From Streptomyces coeruleorubidus (GTDB taxonomy: Bacteria; Actinomycetota; Actinomycetes; Streptomycetales; Streptomycetaceae), in the NCBI RefSeq assembly GCF_008705135.1, contig NZ_CP023694.1, forward strand, positions 2,604,001 through 2,668,000: 64,000 nucleotides of DNA, given 5' to 3'. The position numbers and the translations under genes were made by a program. Positions within the stretch are counted from its first letter, which is position 1; each line of letters begins with the position of its first letter. This document shows, one piece after another, positions 26,733 through 34,839 of the stretch. The notes beneath the pieces are model-generated. The model was given only the letters and a program-made list of their open reading frames with translations, was not told the origin of the DNA and did no database searches.

Positions 26733-27955
26733 CGCCGCTCCGCCTTCCCCCGTACGTTCGTCACGTCCTTCGGTACCTTCAACTCGACCTCCGTGCCCTG
26801 GCCCGGCACCGAGATCAGCTCCGCGCTGCCGCCGAGGTCGCGCAGCCGGCCGCGGATCGACAGGGCGACGCCGAGCCGCCCCTCGCCCTCGGCCTGGGCG
26901 AGCCGCCCCTCCGGGATGCCGGGTCCGTCGTCCCGTACGGTGACGATCACCTCGTCCGGCTCGTCCTCGACGAGGATCCACGCGCGCGCCTGCTCCCCGG
27001 CGTGCTTGCGGACGTTGTCCAGCGCCGCCCCGACGGCGGCGGCCACCTCCCGGGCGGCGACCGGCGCCAGCGGCACGGGCGCGCCCGGCTCGGCGAGGCT
27101 GACCTTGGCGCCGGCGTACGGCGCGAGCAGGGCGCGCAGGTCGACGGGGCCGCTCTCCTCCGGCTGCTCGTCGACGGCCCGGACGACGGCTCCCTCGGCG
27201 GCGTCCTCCGAGACCCGGGAGACGGGCACCAGTCCGCCGGAGACCAGGGTGCGCAGGGCGACCTCCTGGTCGCCGGCCATCCGGCCCAGCTCGGCCGCCT
27301 CGCCGCCGATCACCGCGCCGCGCCGCTGCACCATCGCCAGCACCTGGAGCACGCTGTCGTGGATGTCCCGGGCCAGGCGCTCCCGCTCCCGTGTCGCGGC
27401 CTCGATCTCCAGGGCGCGGGCGAGGGTGCGCTCGGAGGCGCGGGCGACCTCGACGACGTAGCCGATGGCGATGGAGGCGATGCAGACCAGGATGACGTTG
27501 TGGACGGTGTCGCGGGCCGGGCTGCCGCGCTCGATCAGGTTGGCGACGGCCACGAGGCTGGAGGCGAGGGCCGCCCAGCGCCAGCCGCCCTTGATGGCGA
27601 AGGCGAGGACGGCACCGGCGGTCCATATCGACGGCAGCGTCGGGCCGCCCGCCTGGACCCGCTCGTGGGCGTCGGCGACGGGCGTGAGCAGGATGCCGGT
27701 GACGGCGACGGTGAGGTCGGCGGCGAGGAACCGCTTGGTGCAGCGGGCGGCGTTCGCGACCCGGGGCAGTGTGGCCAGGGTCCACACGCCCAGCACGGCG
27801 TAGTAGCCGACGGCCACCCAGGGCCGGGTGAACTCCTCGTAGGCGGTGGCGAACAGGCCGACCGCGTACAGCATCGTGAGCACCCGGTAGGCGGTCAGCG
27901 CGCGCCACAGCGGCTGCTCGACCGACATCCTCAGGACCCGCTCGCGCTTGGCCAT
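26729..27955 (-). CDS. macS: MacS-like sensor histidine kinase
   Basis: A 408-residue sensor. The N-terminal half holds about five to six membrane segments with no sizeable external loop, so sensing is probably within or at the membrane. The HisKA_3 dimerisation helix has phospho-acceptor His199 in ERLARDIHDSVLQVLAM. The ATPase domain has the N box NVRKHA and G box DDGPGIPEGR. It overlaps macR by 4 bases. The start is uncertain between the ATG at 27955 and a GTG three codons upstream. It follows plsC by 28 bp in the same direction, so plsC-macS-macR may be one transcript. Confidence 0.85.
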   Translation of the reverse strand: MAKRERVLRMSVEQPLWRALTAYRVLTMLYAVGLFATAYEEFTRPWVAVGYYAVLGVWTLATLPRVANAARCTKRFLAADLTVAVTGILLTPVADAHERVQAGGPTLPSIWTAGAVLAFAIKGGWRWAALASSLVAVANLIERGSPARDTVHNVILVCIASIAIGYVVEVARASERTLARALEIEAATRERERLARDIHDSVLQVLAMVQRRGAVIGGEAAELGRMAGDQEVALRTLVSGGLVPVSRVSEDAAEGAVVRAVDEQPEESGPVDLRALLAPYAGAKVSLAEPGAPVPLAPVAAREVAAAVGAALDNVRKHAGEQARAWILVEDEPDEVIVTVRDDGPGIPEGRLAQAEGEGRLGVALSIRGRLRDLGGSAELISVPGQGTEVELKVPKDVTNVRGKAERR

Positions 27956-27983
27956 CTCCCCCACCCCTGGCTCGAACCCCCGA

Positions 27984-28790
27984 CTAGGGCTCGGTCCGCC
28001 GCCGCTCCGGCTTTTCCTGCTCGGACTTTTCCTTCTCCGCCTGTTCCTTCTCCGCCCGTACGAGCGCGGCCTTCGCCGCCTTCTCGGCTTCCTTCTCCGC
28101 CTTCGCCGCCTCCGCGAGCTGACGCTTCATGGCCGTCGCGTACATGTCGACGTACTCCTGGCCGGAGAGCTTCATGATCTCGTACATGACTTCGTCGGTC
28201 ACCGCGCGCAGCACGAAGCGGTCGTGCTCCATGCCCTGGTAGCGGCTGAAGTCCAGGGGCTTGCCGATCCGGATGCCGGGGCGCATCAGCTTCGGCATGA
28301 CCTTGCCGGGCGGCTGGATCTTCTCCGTGTCGATCATGGCGACGGGGATGACGGGCGCACCGGTCGCGAGCGCCACGCGCGCGAGGCCGCCCGGCTTGCC
28401 GCGGTAGAGCCGCCCGTCGGGCGAGCGCGTCCCCTCCGGGTAGATACCGAACAGCTCGCCGCGCTCCAGCACCTCGATGCCGCTCTTGATGGCGGCCTCA
28501 CCCGCGCCGCGCGCACCGGAGCGGTCCACCGGAAGCTGCCCGACTCCCTTGAAGAAGGCGGCCGTCAACCGGCCCTTCACCCCGGGCGTGGTGAAGTACT
28601 CGGCCTTCGCGATGAACGTGACCTTGCGGTCCAGGACCGCGGGCAGGAAGAACGAGTCCGAGAAGGAGAGGTGGTTGCTCGCCAGGATCGCGGGGCCGTC
28701 TGCGGGAACGTTCTCCAGGCCTTCCACCCATGGCCTGAAGGCGACCTTCAGCGGTCCCCCAACAGCGACCTTCATCGCGCCGTACAACAA
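27984..28790 (-). CDS. plsC: 1-acyl-glycerol-3-phosphate acyltransferase family protein
   Basis: A 268-residue PlsC-type acyltransferase. The catalytic HX4D motif is NHLSFSD (His40, Asp45), and the substrate motif YPEGTRS is at 117-123. The last 45 residues form a charged Ala/Glu/Lys helix, likely coiled-coil and unusual for the family core. It probably acylates lysophosphatidate in membrane lipid synthesis. The TTG at 28790 is supported by an excellent AGGAGG site seven bases upstream; the ATG at 28775 is the alternative. It lies directly upstream of the MacRS-like system. Confidence 0.87.
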   Translation of the reverse strand: MLYGAMKVAVGGPLKVAFRPWVEGLENVPADGPAILASNHLSFSDSFFLPAVLDRKVTFIAKAEYFTTPGVKGRLTAAFFKGVGQLPVDRSGARGAGEAAIKSGIEVLERGELFGIYPEGTRSPDGRLYRGKPGGLARVALATGAPVIPVAMIDTEKIQPPGKVMPKLMRPGIRIGKPLDFSRYQGMEHDRFVLRAVTDEVMYEIMKLSGQEYVDMYATAMKRQLAEAAKAEKEAEKAAKAALVRAEKEQAEKEKSEQEKPERRRTEP

Positions 28791-28977
28791 CCGAGTGCCT
28801 CCTGTATGTGTCGATCAGACCTTAACCCGGCGCGCTGTCAAAGGCGCCGACGGCCCTGGTCGGTGTCAGTGCCGTCGCGTACGGTGAAGGTCCCGCGAAC
28901 GCCGTGCGACCCCTGCCATGACGTTCCGTGACAATCCGTGATCGTGTCAGTCCCTTCTCACGACCAGGAGGCCGAAG

Positions 28978-29775
28978 GTGCCGGTCCTTGCCGGAGCCGA
29001 GCCATTTCGCCACGAGGGCGGGGAGACCGCCGTACTCCTCTGCCACGGCTTCACCGGTTCACCGCAGTCGCTGCGCCCCTGGGCGGAGCATCTCGCCGCA
29101 CGCGGCCTGACCGTCTCGCTGCCGCTGCTGCCCGGGCACGGCACGCGCTGGGAGGACCTGCGGATGACCGGCTGGCAGGACTGGTACGCGGAGGTGGACC
29201 GCGAGCTGCGCCTGCTGTGCGAGCGCCGCGAGCAGGTGTTCGTGGCCGGTCTGTCCATGGGCGGCGCCCTGGCCCTGCGGCTGGCCGCGAAGCACGGCGA
29301 CGCCGTCAGCGGCGTGGTGGTCGTCAACCCGGCGAACAAGGTGCACGGCCTGGCCGCGCACGCCCTGCCGGTGGTCCGCCACCTCGTCCCCGCGACGAAG
29401 GGCATCGCCAGCGACATCGCCAAGCCGGACAGCAGGGAGCTCGGCTACGACCGGGTGCCGCTGCACGCCGCGCACTCCCTGCGGCAGTTCTTCCGGATCG
29501 TCGACGGCGAGCTGCCGCAGGTCACCCAGCCGGTGCTGCTGCTGCGCAGCCCGCAGGACCATGTGGTGCCGCCCGCCGACTCGGCCCGTGTCCTCAGCCG
29601 CATCTCGTCGACCGACGTGAAAGAGGTCCTCCTGGAACAGAGCTACCACGTCGCCACGTTGGACCATGACGCGGACCGGATCTTCGCGGAGAGCACCGCG
29701 TTCATCGGCCGGCTCGCGTCCGGCCTCGGCAACGAGCCCGGTCTCGGCAAGGAAGGGACGACCGCAGGTGGCTGA
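28978..29775 (+). CDS. Alpha/beta-hydrolase carboxylesterase (Est30-like)
   Basis: A 265-residue serine hydrolase with a complete triad: Ser93 in GLSMGG, Asp194 in SPQDHVVPP, His224 in SYHVATLD. The oxyanion strand is LLCHGFTGSPQSL. The sequence resembles monoglyceride lipase or carboxylesterase Est30 types. No secretion signal is seen, so it is cytosolic. It starts with GTG and ends inside the next gene by 8 bases. The pair is divergent from plsC. Confidence 0.85.
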   Translation: MPVLAGAEPFRHEGGETAVLLCHGFTGSPQSLRPWAEHLAARGLTVSLPLLPGHGTRWEDLRMTGWQDWYAEVDRELRLLCERREQVFVAGLSMGGALALRLAAKHGDAVSGVVVVNPANKVHGLAAHALPVVRHLVPATKGIASDIAKPDSRELGYDRVPLHAAHSLRQFFRIVDGELPQVTQPVLLLRSPQDHVVPPADSARVLSRISSTDVKEVLLEQSYHVATLDHDADRIFAESTAFIGRLASGLGNEPGLGKEGTTAGG

Positions 29776-30409
29776 GCACGACTCCGACCGCGAGGGCCGC
29801 GAGCCGGACGAGAAGGGCGTCCCGTTCGACGAGGAGGCCGCCTGGGCGGCGATCGTCGCCGGGTACGGCGACGAGCCGCCGGACCCGCCGGGCGCCAAGC
29901 CGTTCAAGTCGATCGAGGACCTGGCGCTGCTGGAGTCTCCGACCAACGACGACCGGGTGGACACGGCCGGGGACGCCGCGTCGGCCCCCGTGGAGGCCGG
30001 GAAGCCCGGCGAGCCGGACGGGCCGGAGCCGAAGGGCACCGGCGACAAGCCGGACAAGCCCGCCAGACCGCTGGGCGGCTCCGTCTCCTTCGCACCCGGC
30101 GTCGGCCCGCGCGACTACTCCGCGCCCGAGGCCACCGAGGACGACTTCGACGAGGACGACGAGGGGCATTTCGTGCCGCCGGAGCCGCCCCCGCTGCCGT
30201 CCGCCGACCCCACCGCGAAGTTCGCCTGGCTCGGCGTACTGGGCGGGCCGGTGCTGCTCCTGCTCGCCGTGCTGCTCGGCTGGGAGATGACGTGGTGGCT
30301 GGCCACGCTGGGGATCGGCGGGTTCGTCGGCGGGTTCGCGACGCTGGTGATGCGGATGCGGACGGATGACGAGGAGGACGACGATCCCGGGCGGGGTGCG
30401 GTCGTCTAG
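29768..30409 (+). CDS. Conserved membrane protein with acidic N-terminal domain
   Basis: A 213-residue protein. About 145 residues of acidic, Pro-rich and probably disordered sequence open with a conserved patch (FDEEAAWAAIVAGYGDEPPDPPG and FKSIEDLALL). Two membrane segments (around 152-171 and 176-194) end in an acidic tail. It overlaps the esterase gene by 8 bases, so co-translation is likely. It overlaps the convergent phosphodiesterase-fold gene by 4 bases. I do not recognise a defined function; the family appears restricted to actinomycetes. Confidence 0.75.
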   Translation: MAEHDSDREGREPDEKGVPFDEEAAWAAIVAGYGDEPPDPPGAKPFKSIEDLALLESPTNDDRVDTAGDAASAPVEAGKPGEPDGPEPKGTGDKPDKPARPLGGSVSFAPGVGPRDYSAPEATEDDFDEDDEGHFVPPEPPPLPSADPTAKFAWLGVLGGPVLLLLAVLLGWEMTWWLATLGIGGFVGGFATLVMRMRTDDEEDDDPGRGAVV

Positions 30410-31152
30410 GAAGCCGGCACTCTGAGGGCGGCCAGGACCGGAAGGTGGTCCGTGGCCGCCCTCAGGTCTGTGTCGGTCACTCCGGGGTGCTCGAACGGCA
30501 CCCCACAGCCCAGCACCTCGATGCCCTCGGTCGCGAAGATCGCGTCGATGCGCTGGTAGGGGTCGGCGGGGGTCCAGGTGTGCTCGCCGCCCCAGGGGGA
30601 CGCGGCTCGGCAGTCGGTCAGGGTGCCGGTGAGCCGGCGGAAGGCGGGGCCGTCGGGGCGTTCGTTCAGGTCGCCGCCGGCGATCATGTGCTCCACGCCC
30701 ATGCCGGCGAGCCGGTCCAGGAGCATGCCGGCCTGGTCGTAGCGCTCGTCCTTCTGGAGCGACAGGTGACAGCTCAGGACGCCGAGGCGGGTGCCGGCGA
30801 AGCGGACGACCGCGGTGGCGAAGCCGCGGCGGTGCAGGCCGGGGGTGTGGGGCAGGAGGACGTCCTCCGTGCGTTCGACGCTCGCCCGGAGCGAGCTGAG
30901 GATCGCCGGGCCTGTGGTGGTGGCGCCCCCGGTGACGACGACCAGGTCGGATTCGCGGGCCAGACGGGCGAGTTTCTTGCGCCAGCGGAAGAAGCGGGGG
31001 GCTTCTTGGATCAGGACCAGGTCGGGTTCGCAAGCGCGGATGACACGGGCCAGGGCGTCGGTGTCGTCCCGCATCGAGCGGATGTTGTAGCTGAGGACCC
31101 TGATGACCGCGGAACCGTCGGGTTCGGTACGGGAGTTGGGGAGCAGGGGCAT
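30406..31152 (-). CDS. Endonuclease/exonuclease/phosphatase-fold protein
   Basis: A 248-residue EEP-superfamily hydrolase. Motifs are VLSYNIRSM (metal-binding Asn), DLVLIQEA (Glu), LSCHLSLQKDER (catalytic His region), MIAGGDLNERPDG (Asp-x-Asn), YQRIDAIFAT and the C-terminal TDHLPVLA (Asp-His pair). Possible substrates include nucleic acids, inositol phosphates or phospholipids. There is no signal peptide, so it is intracellular. ATG at 31152. Confidence 0.85.
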   Translation of the reverse strand: MPLLPNSRTEPDGSAVIRVLSYNIRSMRDDTDALARVIRACEPDLVLIQEAPRFFRWRKKLARLARESDLVVVTGGATTTGPAILSSLRASVERTEDVLLPHTPGLHRRGFATAVVRFAGTRLGVLSCHLSLQKDERYDQAGMLLDRLAGMGVEHMIAGGDLNERPDGPAFRRLTGTLTDCRAASPWGGEHTWTPADPYQRIDAIFATEGIEVLGCGVPFEHPGVTDTDLRAATDHLPVLAALRVPAS

Positions 31153-31177
31153 GTGATCAATTTACGCCCAATGGCTC

Positions 31178-31247
31178 GGGGCGCGGGGATTGTGCGCGAG
31201 TGCCGGTCGTATGTGGCTGATCGCGCAGTTCCCCGCGCCCCTTAAAG
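31178..31247. repeat. Dispersed GCGCAGTTCCCCGCGCCCC repeat, full hairpin copy
   Basis: GGGGCGCGGGGA (31178-31189) pairs perfectly with TCCCCGCGCCCC (31230-31241), and pairing continues inward through GTGCGCGA/TCGCGCA. The same right arm recurs at 40540-40568 and 63946-63974, and a related left arm occurs at 34196-34210. It lies just past the glkA stop, where it could end glkA transcription. Confidence 0.75.
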
Positions 31248-31262
31248 GCCAAAAGCAGGGCG

Positions 31263-32216
31263 TTACATGATCGGGTCGGGTTCCCTCGCCAGGTCCGCTG
31301 CTCCCACCAGGCCGGCCTTGTTGCCCAGTTCCGCGGCGCGGACCTCGGCCACCGGGCGCCAGTTGCCGCCGACCAGCCAGCGCTTGTAGGACTTGCGGAT
31401 CGGGCCCAGGACCAGTTCGCCCTCGTCGGAGAGGCCGCCGCCCACGATGAAGGCGGAGGGGTCGAAGAGGGAGGCGAGGTCGGCGAGGCCCGCGCCGACC
31501 CAGCGGGCCAGTTCGCGGTAGGAGTCGACGGCCACGCGGTCGCCCTGGCGGGCGGCCATGGAGATGTGCTTGCCCTCGATGCCGTCGGGCGTGCCGTTGC
31601 CGAGGCCGAGGAGGATCTCGGCGTTCTCGGGGGTGGCGTTGGCGCGCTGCTTGGCGTACCTCACGAGCGCCCGTCCCGACGCGTACTGCTCCCAGCAGCC
31701 CTGTGAGCCGCAGCCGCACAGCAGGCCGTCCGGCACCATGCGGATGTGGCCGAACTCGGCGGCCACGCCGAAGTGCCCGCGGCGCAGCTTGTTGCCGATG
31801 ATGATGCCGCCGCCGAGGCCGGTGCCGAGCGTGATGCAGATGACGTTGCGGTGGCCCTTGCCCGCGCCGAACTTGTACTCGCCCCACGCCGCGGCGTTCG
31901 CGTCGTTCTCGACGACCACCGGGAGGCCCACGCGGGCCTCGACCTTCTCCTTGAGCGGCTCGTTGCGCCAGTGGATGTTGGGCGCGAAGTAGACCTCGGA
32001 ACGCTGCCGGTTCACATATCCGGCCGCGCCGATGCCCACGCCGACGATGTCGTGCCCGACGCGTGCGCCTTCCACCGCCGAGGCGATGGCGTCCACGATG
32101 CCCTCAGGCGTGCCCGGGGTCGGCACCTTGTGGGTCGAGAGGATGTTGCCTTCCTCATCGACCACGCCGGCCGCGATCTTCGTGCCGCCGATGTCGACGC
32201 CGATGGTGAGTCCCAT
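31263..32216 (-). CDS. glkA: ROK-family glucokinase
   Basis: A 317-residue glucokinase. The ATP-binding motif is GVDIGGTKIAAGVVD, the catalytic base Asp105 is in VVENDANAAA, and the zinc site is His157 with Cys167, Cys169 and Cys174 (GHIRMVPDGLLCGCGSQGC). In S. coelicolor GlkA of this exact length both phosphorylates glucose and mediates glucose repression, so the same dual role is inferred. ATG at 32216. Confidence 0.93.
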   Translation of the reverse strand: MGLTIGVDIGGTKIAAGVVDEEGNILSTHKVPTPGTPEGIVDAIASAVEGARVGHDIVGVGIGAAGYVNRQRSEVYFAPNIHWRNEPLKEKVEARVGLPVVVENDANAAAWGEYKFGAGKGHRNVICITLGTGLGGGIIIGNKLRRGHFGVAAEFGHIRMVPDGLLCGCGSQGCWEQYASGRALVRYAKQRANATPENAEILLGLGNGTPDGIEGKHISMAARQGDRVAVDSYRELARWVGAGLADLASLFDPSAFIVGGGLSDEGELVLGPIRKSYKRWLVGGNWRPVAEVRAAELGNKAGLVGAADLAREPDPIM

Positions 32217-32349
32217 GAATCCCTCAGTTTCGGTCGAGCCCCGCTACGGCCAACGGTACCCGAGGCACGCCGTCGGGTTCGCTGTCGTCCGCACGCTGGG
32301 CAGGACCGGCGGCGGCACGCCGGTCGCGGCTCGTGAGAGGGCCGGGGGC

Positions 32350-32850
32350 TCAGTCCAGGTCGATGCGCTCCCCCGGGCCGCCGTCGTCGCCCCGGTCATC
32401 GCGTTCGTCCAGGTCACGCGGGTCGATCCGGTCGTCTCGGCCGGTCCATCGGCGCTCCTGGGCCTCGACGGCCGAGCGGTAGGCGGCGAGCAGTTCGTTC
32501 CCGGCGGCGGCCAGGTGGTCGAAGACGTCCGGGTTGCGTTCGATGACGGGTTCCACGGCGGCCTTGGCCTGCTGGACGACCTGGCGGACGACCTGTTCGG
32601 CGGCTGGTCCCGCGACCGCGCCGAACAGCGGGGACTGGATCCCCGACAGCTTGTCCGCGACGGCGTCGACGAGCTTCTTCAGTTCCTCGGCCGCGGAGCC
32701 GGGGTGCGGGCCGTACTCGGCGCGGCGGCGGGCCTTCTCCGCCTCGAGGTCCTCGGCGCACGCGGTCGCCCAGGCGTCGGGGTCGGTCGCCCGCGCCTCG
32801 TCGACGGCCTCTTCACGGGCGGCGTCGGACGGGGGGAGCTCTTCGCTCAT
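32350..32850 (-). CDS. DUF5304 family protein
   Basis: A 166-residue protein. It has an acidic N-terminus (MSEELPPSDAAREEAVDEAR), a conserved helical core ending in AAEELKKLVDAVADKLSGIQSPLFG (read across 50-75), further amphipathic helices, and a very acidic Asp/Arg-rich tail from about residue 135. This matches the Streptomyces DUF5304 family. The helical core could bind a membrane surface or a partner. Its role is unknown. The start is supported by AGGAG nine bases before the ATG. It is 44 bp downstream of the ArsA-like gene and probably co-transcribed with it. Confidence 0.75.
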   Translation of the reverse strand: MSEELPPSDAAREEAVDEARATDPDAWATACAEDLEAEKARRRAEYGPHPGSAAEELKKLVDAVADKLSGIQSPLFGAVAGPAAEQVVRQVVQQAKAAVEPVIERNPDVFDHLAAAGNELLAAYRSAVEAQERRWTGRDDRIDPRDLDERDDRGDDGGPGERIDLD

Positions 32851-32894
32851 GACGGACTCCTGACTACGGTTCGTCCCTACGACGTTACCCCCTC

Positions 32895-34070
32895 TCACCG
32901 CGTCCGCGGCCACAGCTTCGGGTCGGGTGCGAAGCGGACGCGCAGCTCGCCCTCGCGCAGGGCGGCCCCGTCGACGGTGCAGCGGCGCAGCGCGGAGGGC
33001 AGCGGAACGATTCGGCGGAAAGGTCCCGCCGTGACGACGAGTTCGTCGCCGCGCCGGACGAGGTCCAGCTCCTCGCGTACGGCGCCGGGCAGCGGGATGT
33101 GCCAGACGAGCACGCCGTCCTCGCCGAGCCGGTCGGTCACCGGCCACTCGACCGGTGGGACGGGGGCGTCCGGATCGACGCCGGGCACGGCGAGGTCGGC
33201 GAGGTCGTCGGCGCCGACCGGGTCGCGTCCGAGGTGGGCGACGGTCCGGACGTCGTACGACTCCCGCCACTCCTCCAGTGTCTTGCGCTGCTGGGCGACC
33301 GGGCCGGCCAGCCAGGTGTCCGGGGACGCCTCGGGCAGGACGCGGTTGGCGACCAGGACGTCGGTGCGCAGGCCGCGCAGGGCGAGGCCGAGGCCGGCCG
33401 CGCGGAGGGCGTCGGCGCCGGCCGGGCCGGGCTCGGCGATCAGTCGTACGACGGTGTCGCGGTCGGCGACGACCGCCTCGACTGCGGCCAGCTCCAGGTC
33501 CCAGCGGGCGGCCGTCTCGTACAGCCACTCGGCGGGCATGGGGACGCCGGCGAGCCGGCCCAGTACGGGGCGCAGGGCGCGGGCGGCCTGGCGTTCGGGC
33601 GGGAGCAGGCGGCGCAGGTAGCGGCGGAGCACCTCGGGCAGGGCGAGGAGGTCGAGGGCCCGCGGGGTCGGTGGCAGGTCGACGACGAGCAGGTCGTACG
33701 ACTCCGACAGCGCGGCGTCGCGCAGGGCGCGCAGGAGGGCGAGTTCCTCGGCGCCGGGGAGGGGCGTGAGTTCCTCGGAGTCGAGGCGGGAGGCGCCGAG
33801 GAGGTCGAGGGCGGAGGAGGCGCGGTCCTGGAGGGCGGTGAGGTCCCTCCGGAAGTCCTGGGCGGGGTCGGGACGCCAGGCCGTGAGGCGGGGTGCGGCT
33901 TCGGCCGGCTCAGGTCCCGTCCTGGTCCCGAGGGCGGCGCCGAGGGTGTCGGTGCGGTCGGCGCCGAGGAGGAGGGTGCGGGTGCCCTCCGTCGCCGCGG
34001 CCAGGGCGGTCGCGGCCGCGAGGGTGGTACGGCCGCTGCCGCCGGGGCCGGTGATCAGGATGGTGCGCAT
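32895..34070 (-). CDS. ArsA/GET3-like ATPase with altered P-loop
   Basis: A 391-residue protein of the ArsA/GET3 (deviant Walker A) group. The N-terminal loop reads ITGPGGSGRTTL, with Arg14 where the Walker lysine is expected. YDLLVVDLPPTPRALDLLALPEVLRRYL is the ArsA switch II and hydrophobic segment. A C-terminal ArsA_HSP20-type beta domain (VWHIPLPGAVREELDLVRRGDELVVTAGPFRR) ends the protein. It is one of the paired ArsA-like proteins common in actinobacteria, none of which is known to handle arsenic. The Lys-to-Arg change suggests weak or altered ATP use. Confidence 0.8.
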   Translation of the reverse strand: MRTILITGPGGSGRTTLAAATALAAATEGTRTLLLGADRTDTLGAALGTRTGPEPAEAAPRLTAWRPDPAQDFRRDLTALQDRASSALDLLGASRLDSEELTPLPGAEELALLRALRDAALSESYDLLVVDLPPTPRALDLLALPEVLRRYLRRLLPPERQAARALRPVLGRLAGVPMPAEWLYETAARWDLELAAVEAVVADRDTVVRLIAEPGPAGADALRAAGLGLALRGLRTDVLVANRVLPEASPDTWLAGPVAQQRKTLEEWRESYDVRTVAHLGRDPVGADDLADLAVPGVDPDAPVPPVEWPVTDRLGEDGVLVWHIPLPGAVREELDLVRRGDELVVTAGPFRRIVPLPSALRRCTVDGAALREGELRVRFAPDPKLWPRTR

Positions 34071-34085
34071 GGGGGTGAACGGTAC

Positions 34086-34188
34086 CCGGCGTTGACGCTC
34101 GGGCCGGGTGGGTCCGCAGCCCGGCGGAGCGAGGTGCCGCTGCGCCCACCCGTGCCGCCCTTAGCGGCACGATTGCCCGCAGCTGAGG
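34086..34188. repeat. Dispersed ~100-bp intergenic repeat, copy 2
   Basis: About 90% identical to 16588-16688 in the same orientation, with the same internal hairpins (for example CGTGCCGC and GCGGCACG around CCTTA). Here it lies just upstream of the ArsA-like start. It is followed immediately (34196 onward) by AGGGGCGCGGGGCTGTGC, a relative of the second repeat family. The two together fill the 220-bp gap up to 34290; no gene is seen in it. Confidence 0.75.
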
Positions 34189-34290
34189 CACCCTAGGGGC
34201 GCGGGGCTGTGCAAACATGCGGCTCCGCCGCGTGTGCGCGACCAGCCACGACGGGCCCGCACGGGACTCCGTCAGAAACCCGCGCGGCGG

Positions 34291-34728
34291 CTAAGCGGAC
34301 TCGACCCTCTTCTTCAGACCCGCCAGCGCCCGGTCGATGATGACCTTCTCCGCCTTGCGCTTGATCATGCCGAGCATCGGGATCTTGACGTCCACGGTCA
34401 GCGCGTACGTGACCTCCGTGCCACCCGCACCCGCCGGCTTCAAAAGGTAGGTGCCGTCGAGGGAGCGGAGCATCTGGGACTTCACGAGGGTCCAGGACAC
34501 CTCGTTCTCGCCGGTCCACGTGTACGCGAGAACCTGGTCGTCCTTGATCGCACCCGCGTCCATGACGAGCCGGACCTGCTCGGCGCGCCCCTGCTCGTCG
34601 GTCTTGAGTACCTCGGCCTCCTTCACCTCGCCGGTCCAGTCCGGATAGCGGGCGAAATCGGAGATGACCGCCATGACGTCGGCCGGGGCCGCCTCGATGG
34701 TGATGCTCGAGCTGGTGTGTTCCGCCAT
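34291..34728 (-). CDS. SRPBCC (START-like) ligand-binding protein
   Basis: A 145-residue helix-grip protein of the SRPBCC superfamily. It starts with the strand-turn SSSITIEAAPADVMAVISDFARYPDWTGEVKEAEV, contains YTWTGENEVSWTL and EVTYALTVDVKIPMLG, and closes with the long C-terminal helix ending LAGLKKRVESA. Such proteins bind hydrophobic ligands in their central cavity. In Streptomyces, small ones near ArsA-like ATPases are common but uncharacterised. The ATG at 34728 with GGAG upstream was preferred over the longer open frame. Confidence 0.82.
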   Translation of the reverse strand: MAEHTSSSITIEAAPADVMAVISDFARYPDWTGEVKEAEVLKTDEQGRAEQVRLVMDAGAIKDDQVLAYTWTGENEVSWTLVKSQMLRSLDGTYLLKPAGAGGTEVTYALTVDVKIPMLGMIKRKAEKVIIDRALAGLKKRVESA

Positions 34729-34839
34729 CTCCGTGGCTCCTCCAGATACGGGCCGGTATGAGGTCGTCGTGCGCAAGCGTGTGCAGCGTGAAGGCTACCG
34801 CGCACGGGCCCCGCCGATCTCACCCGACCTGGGACGTCC

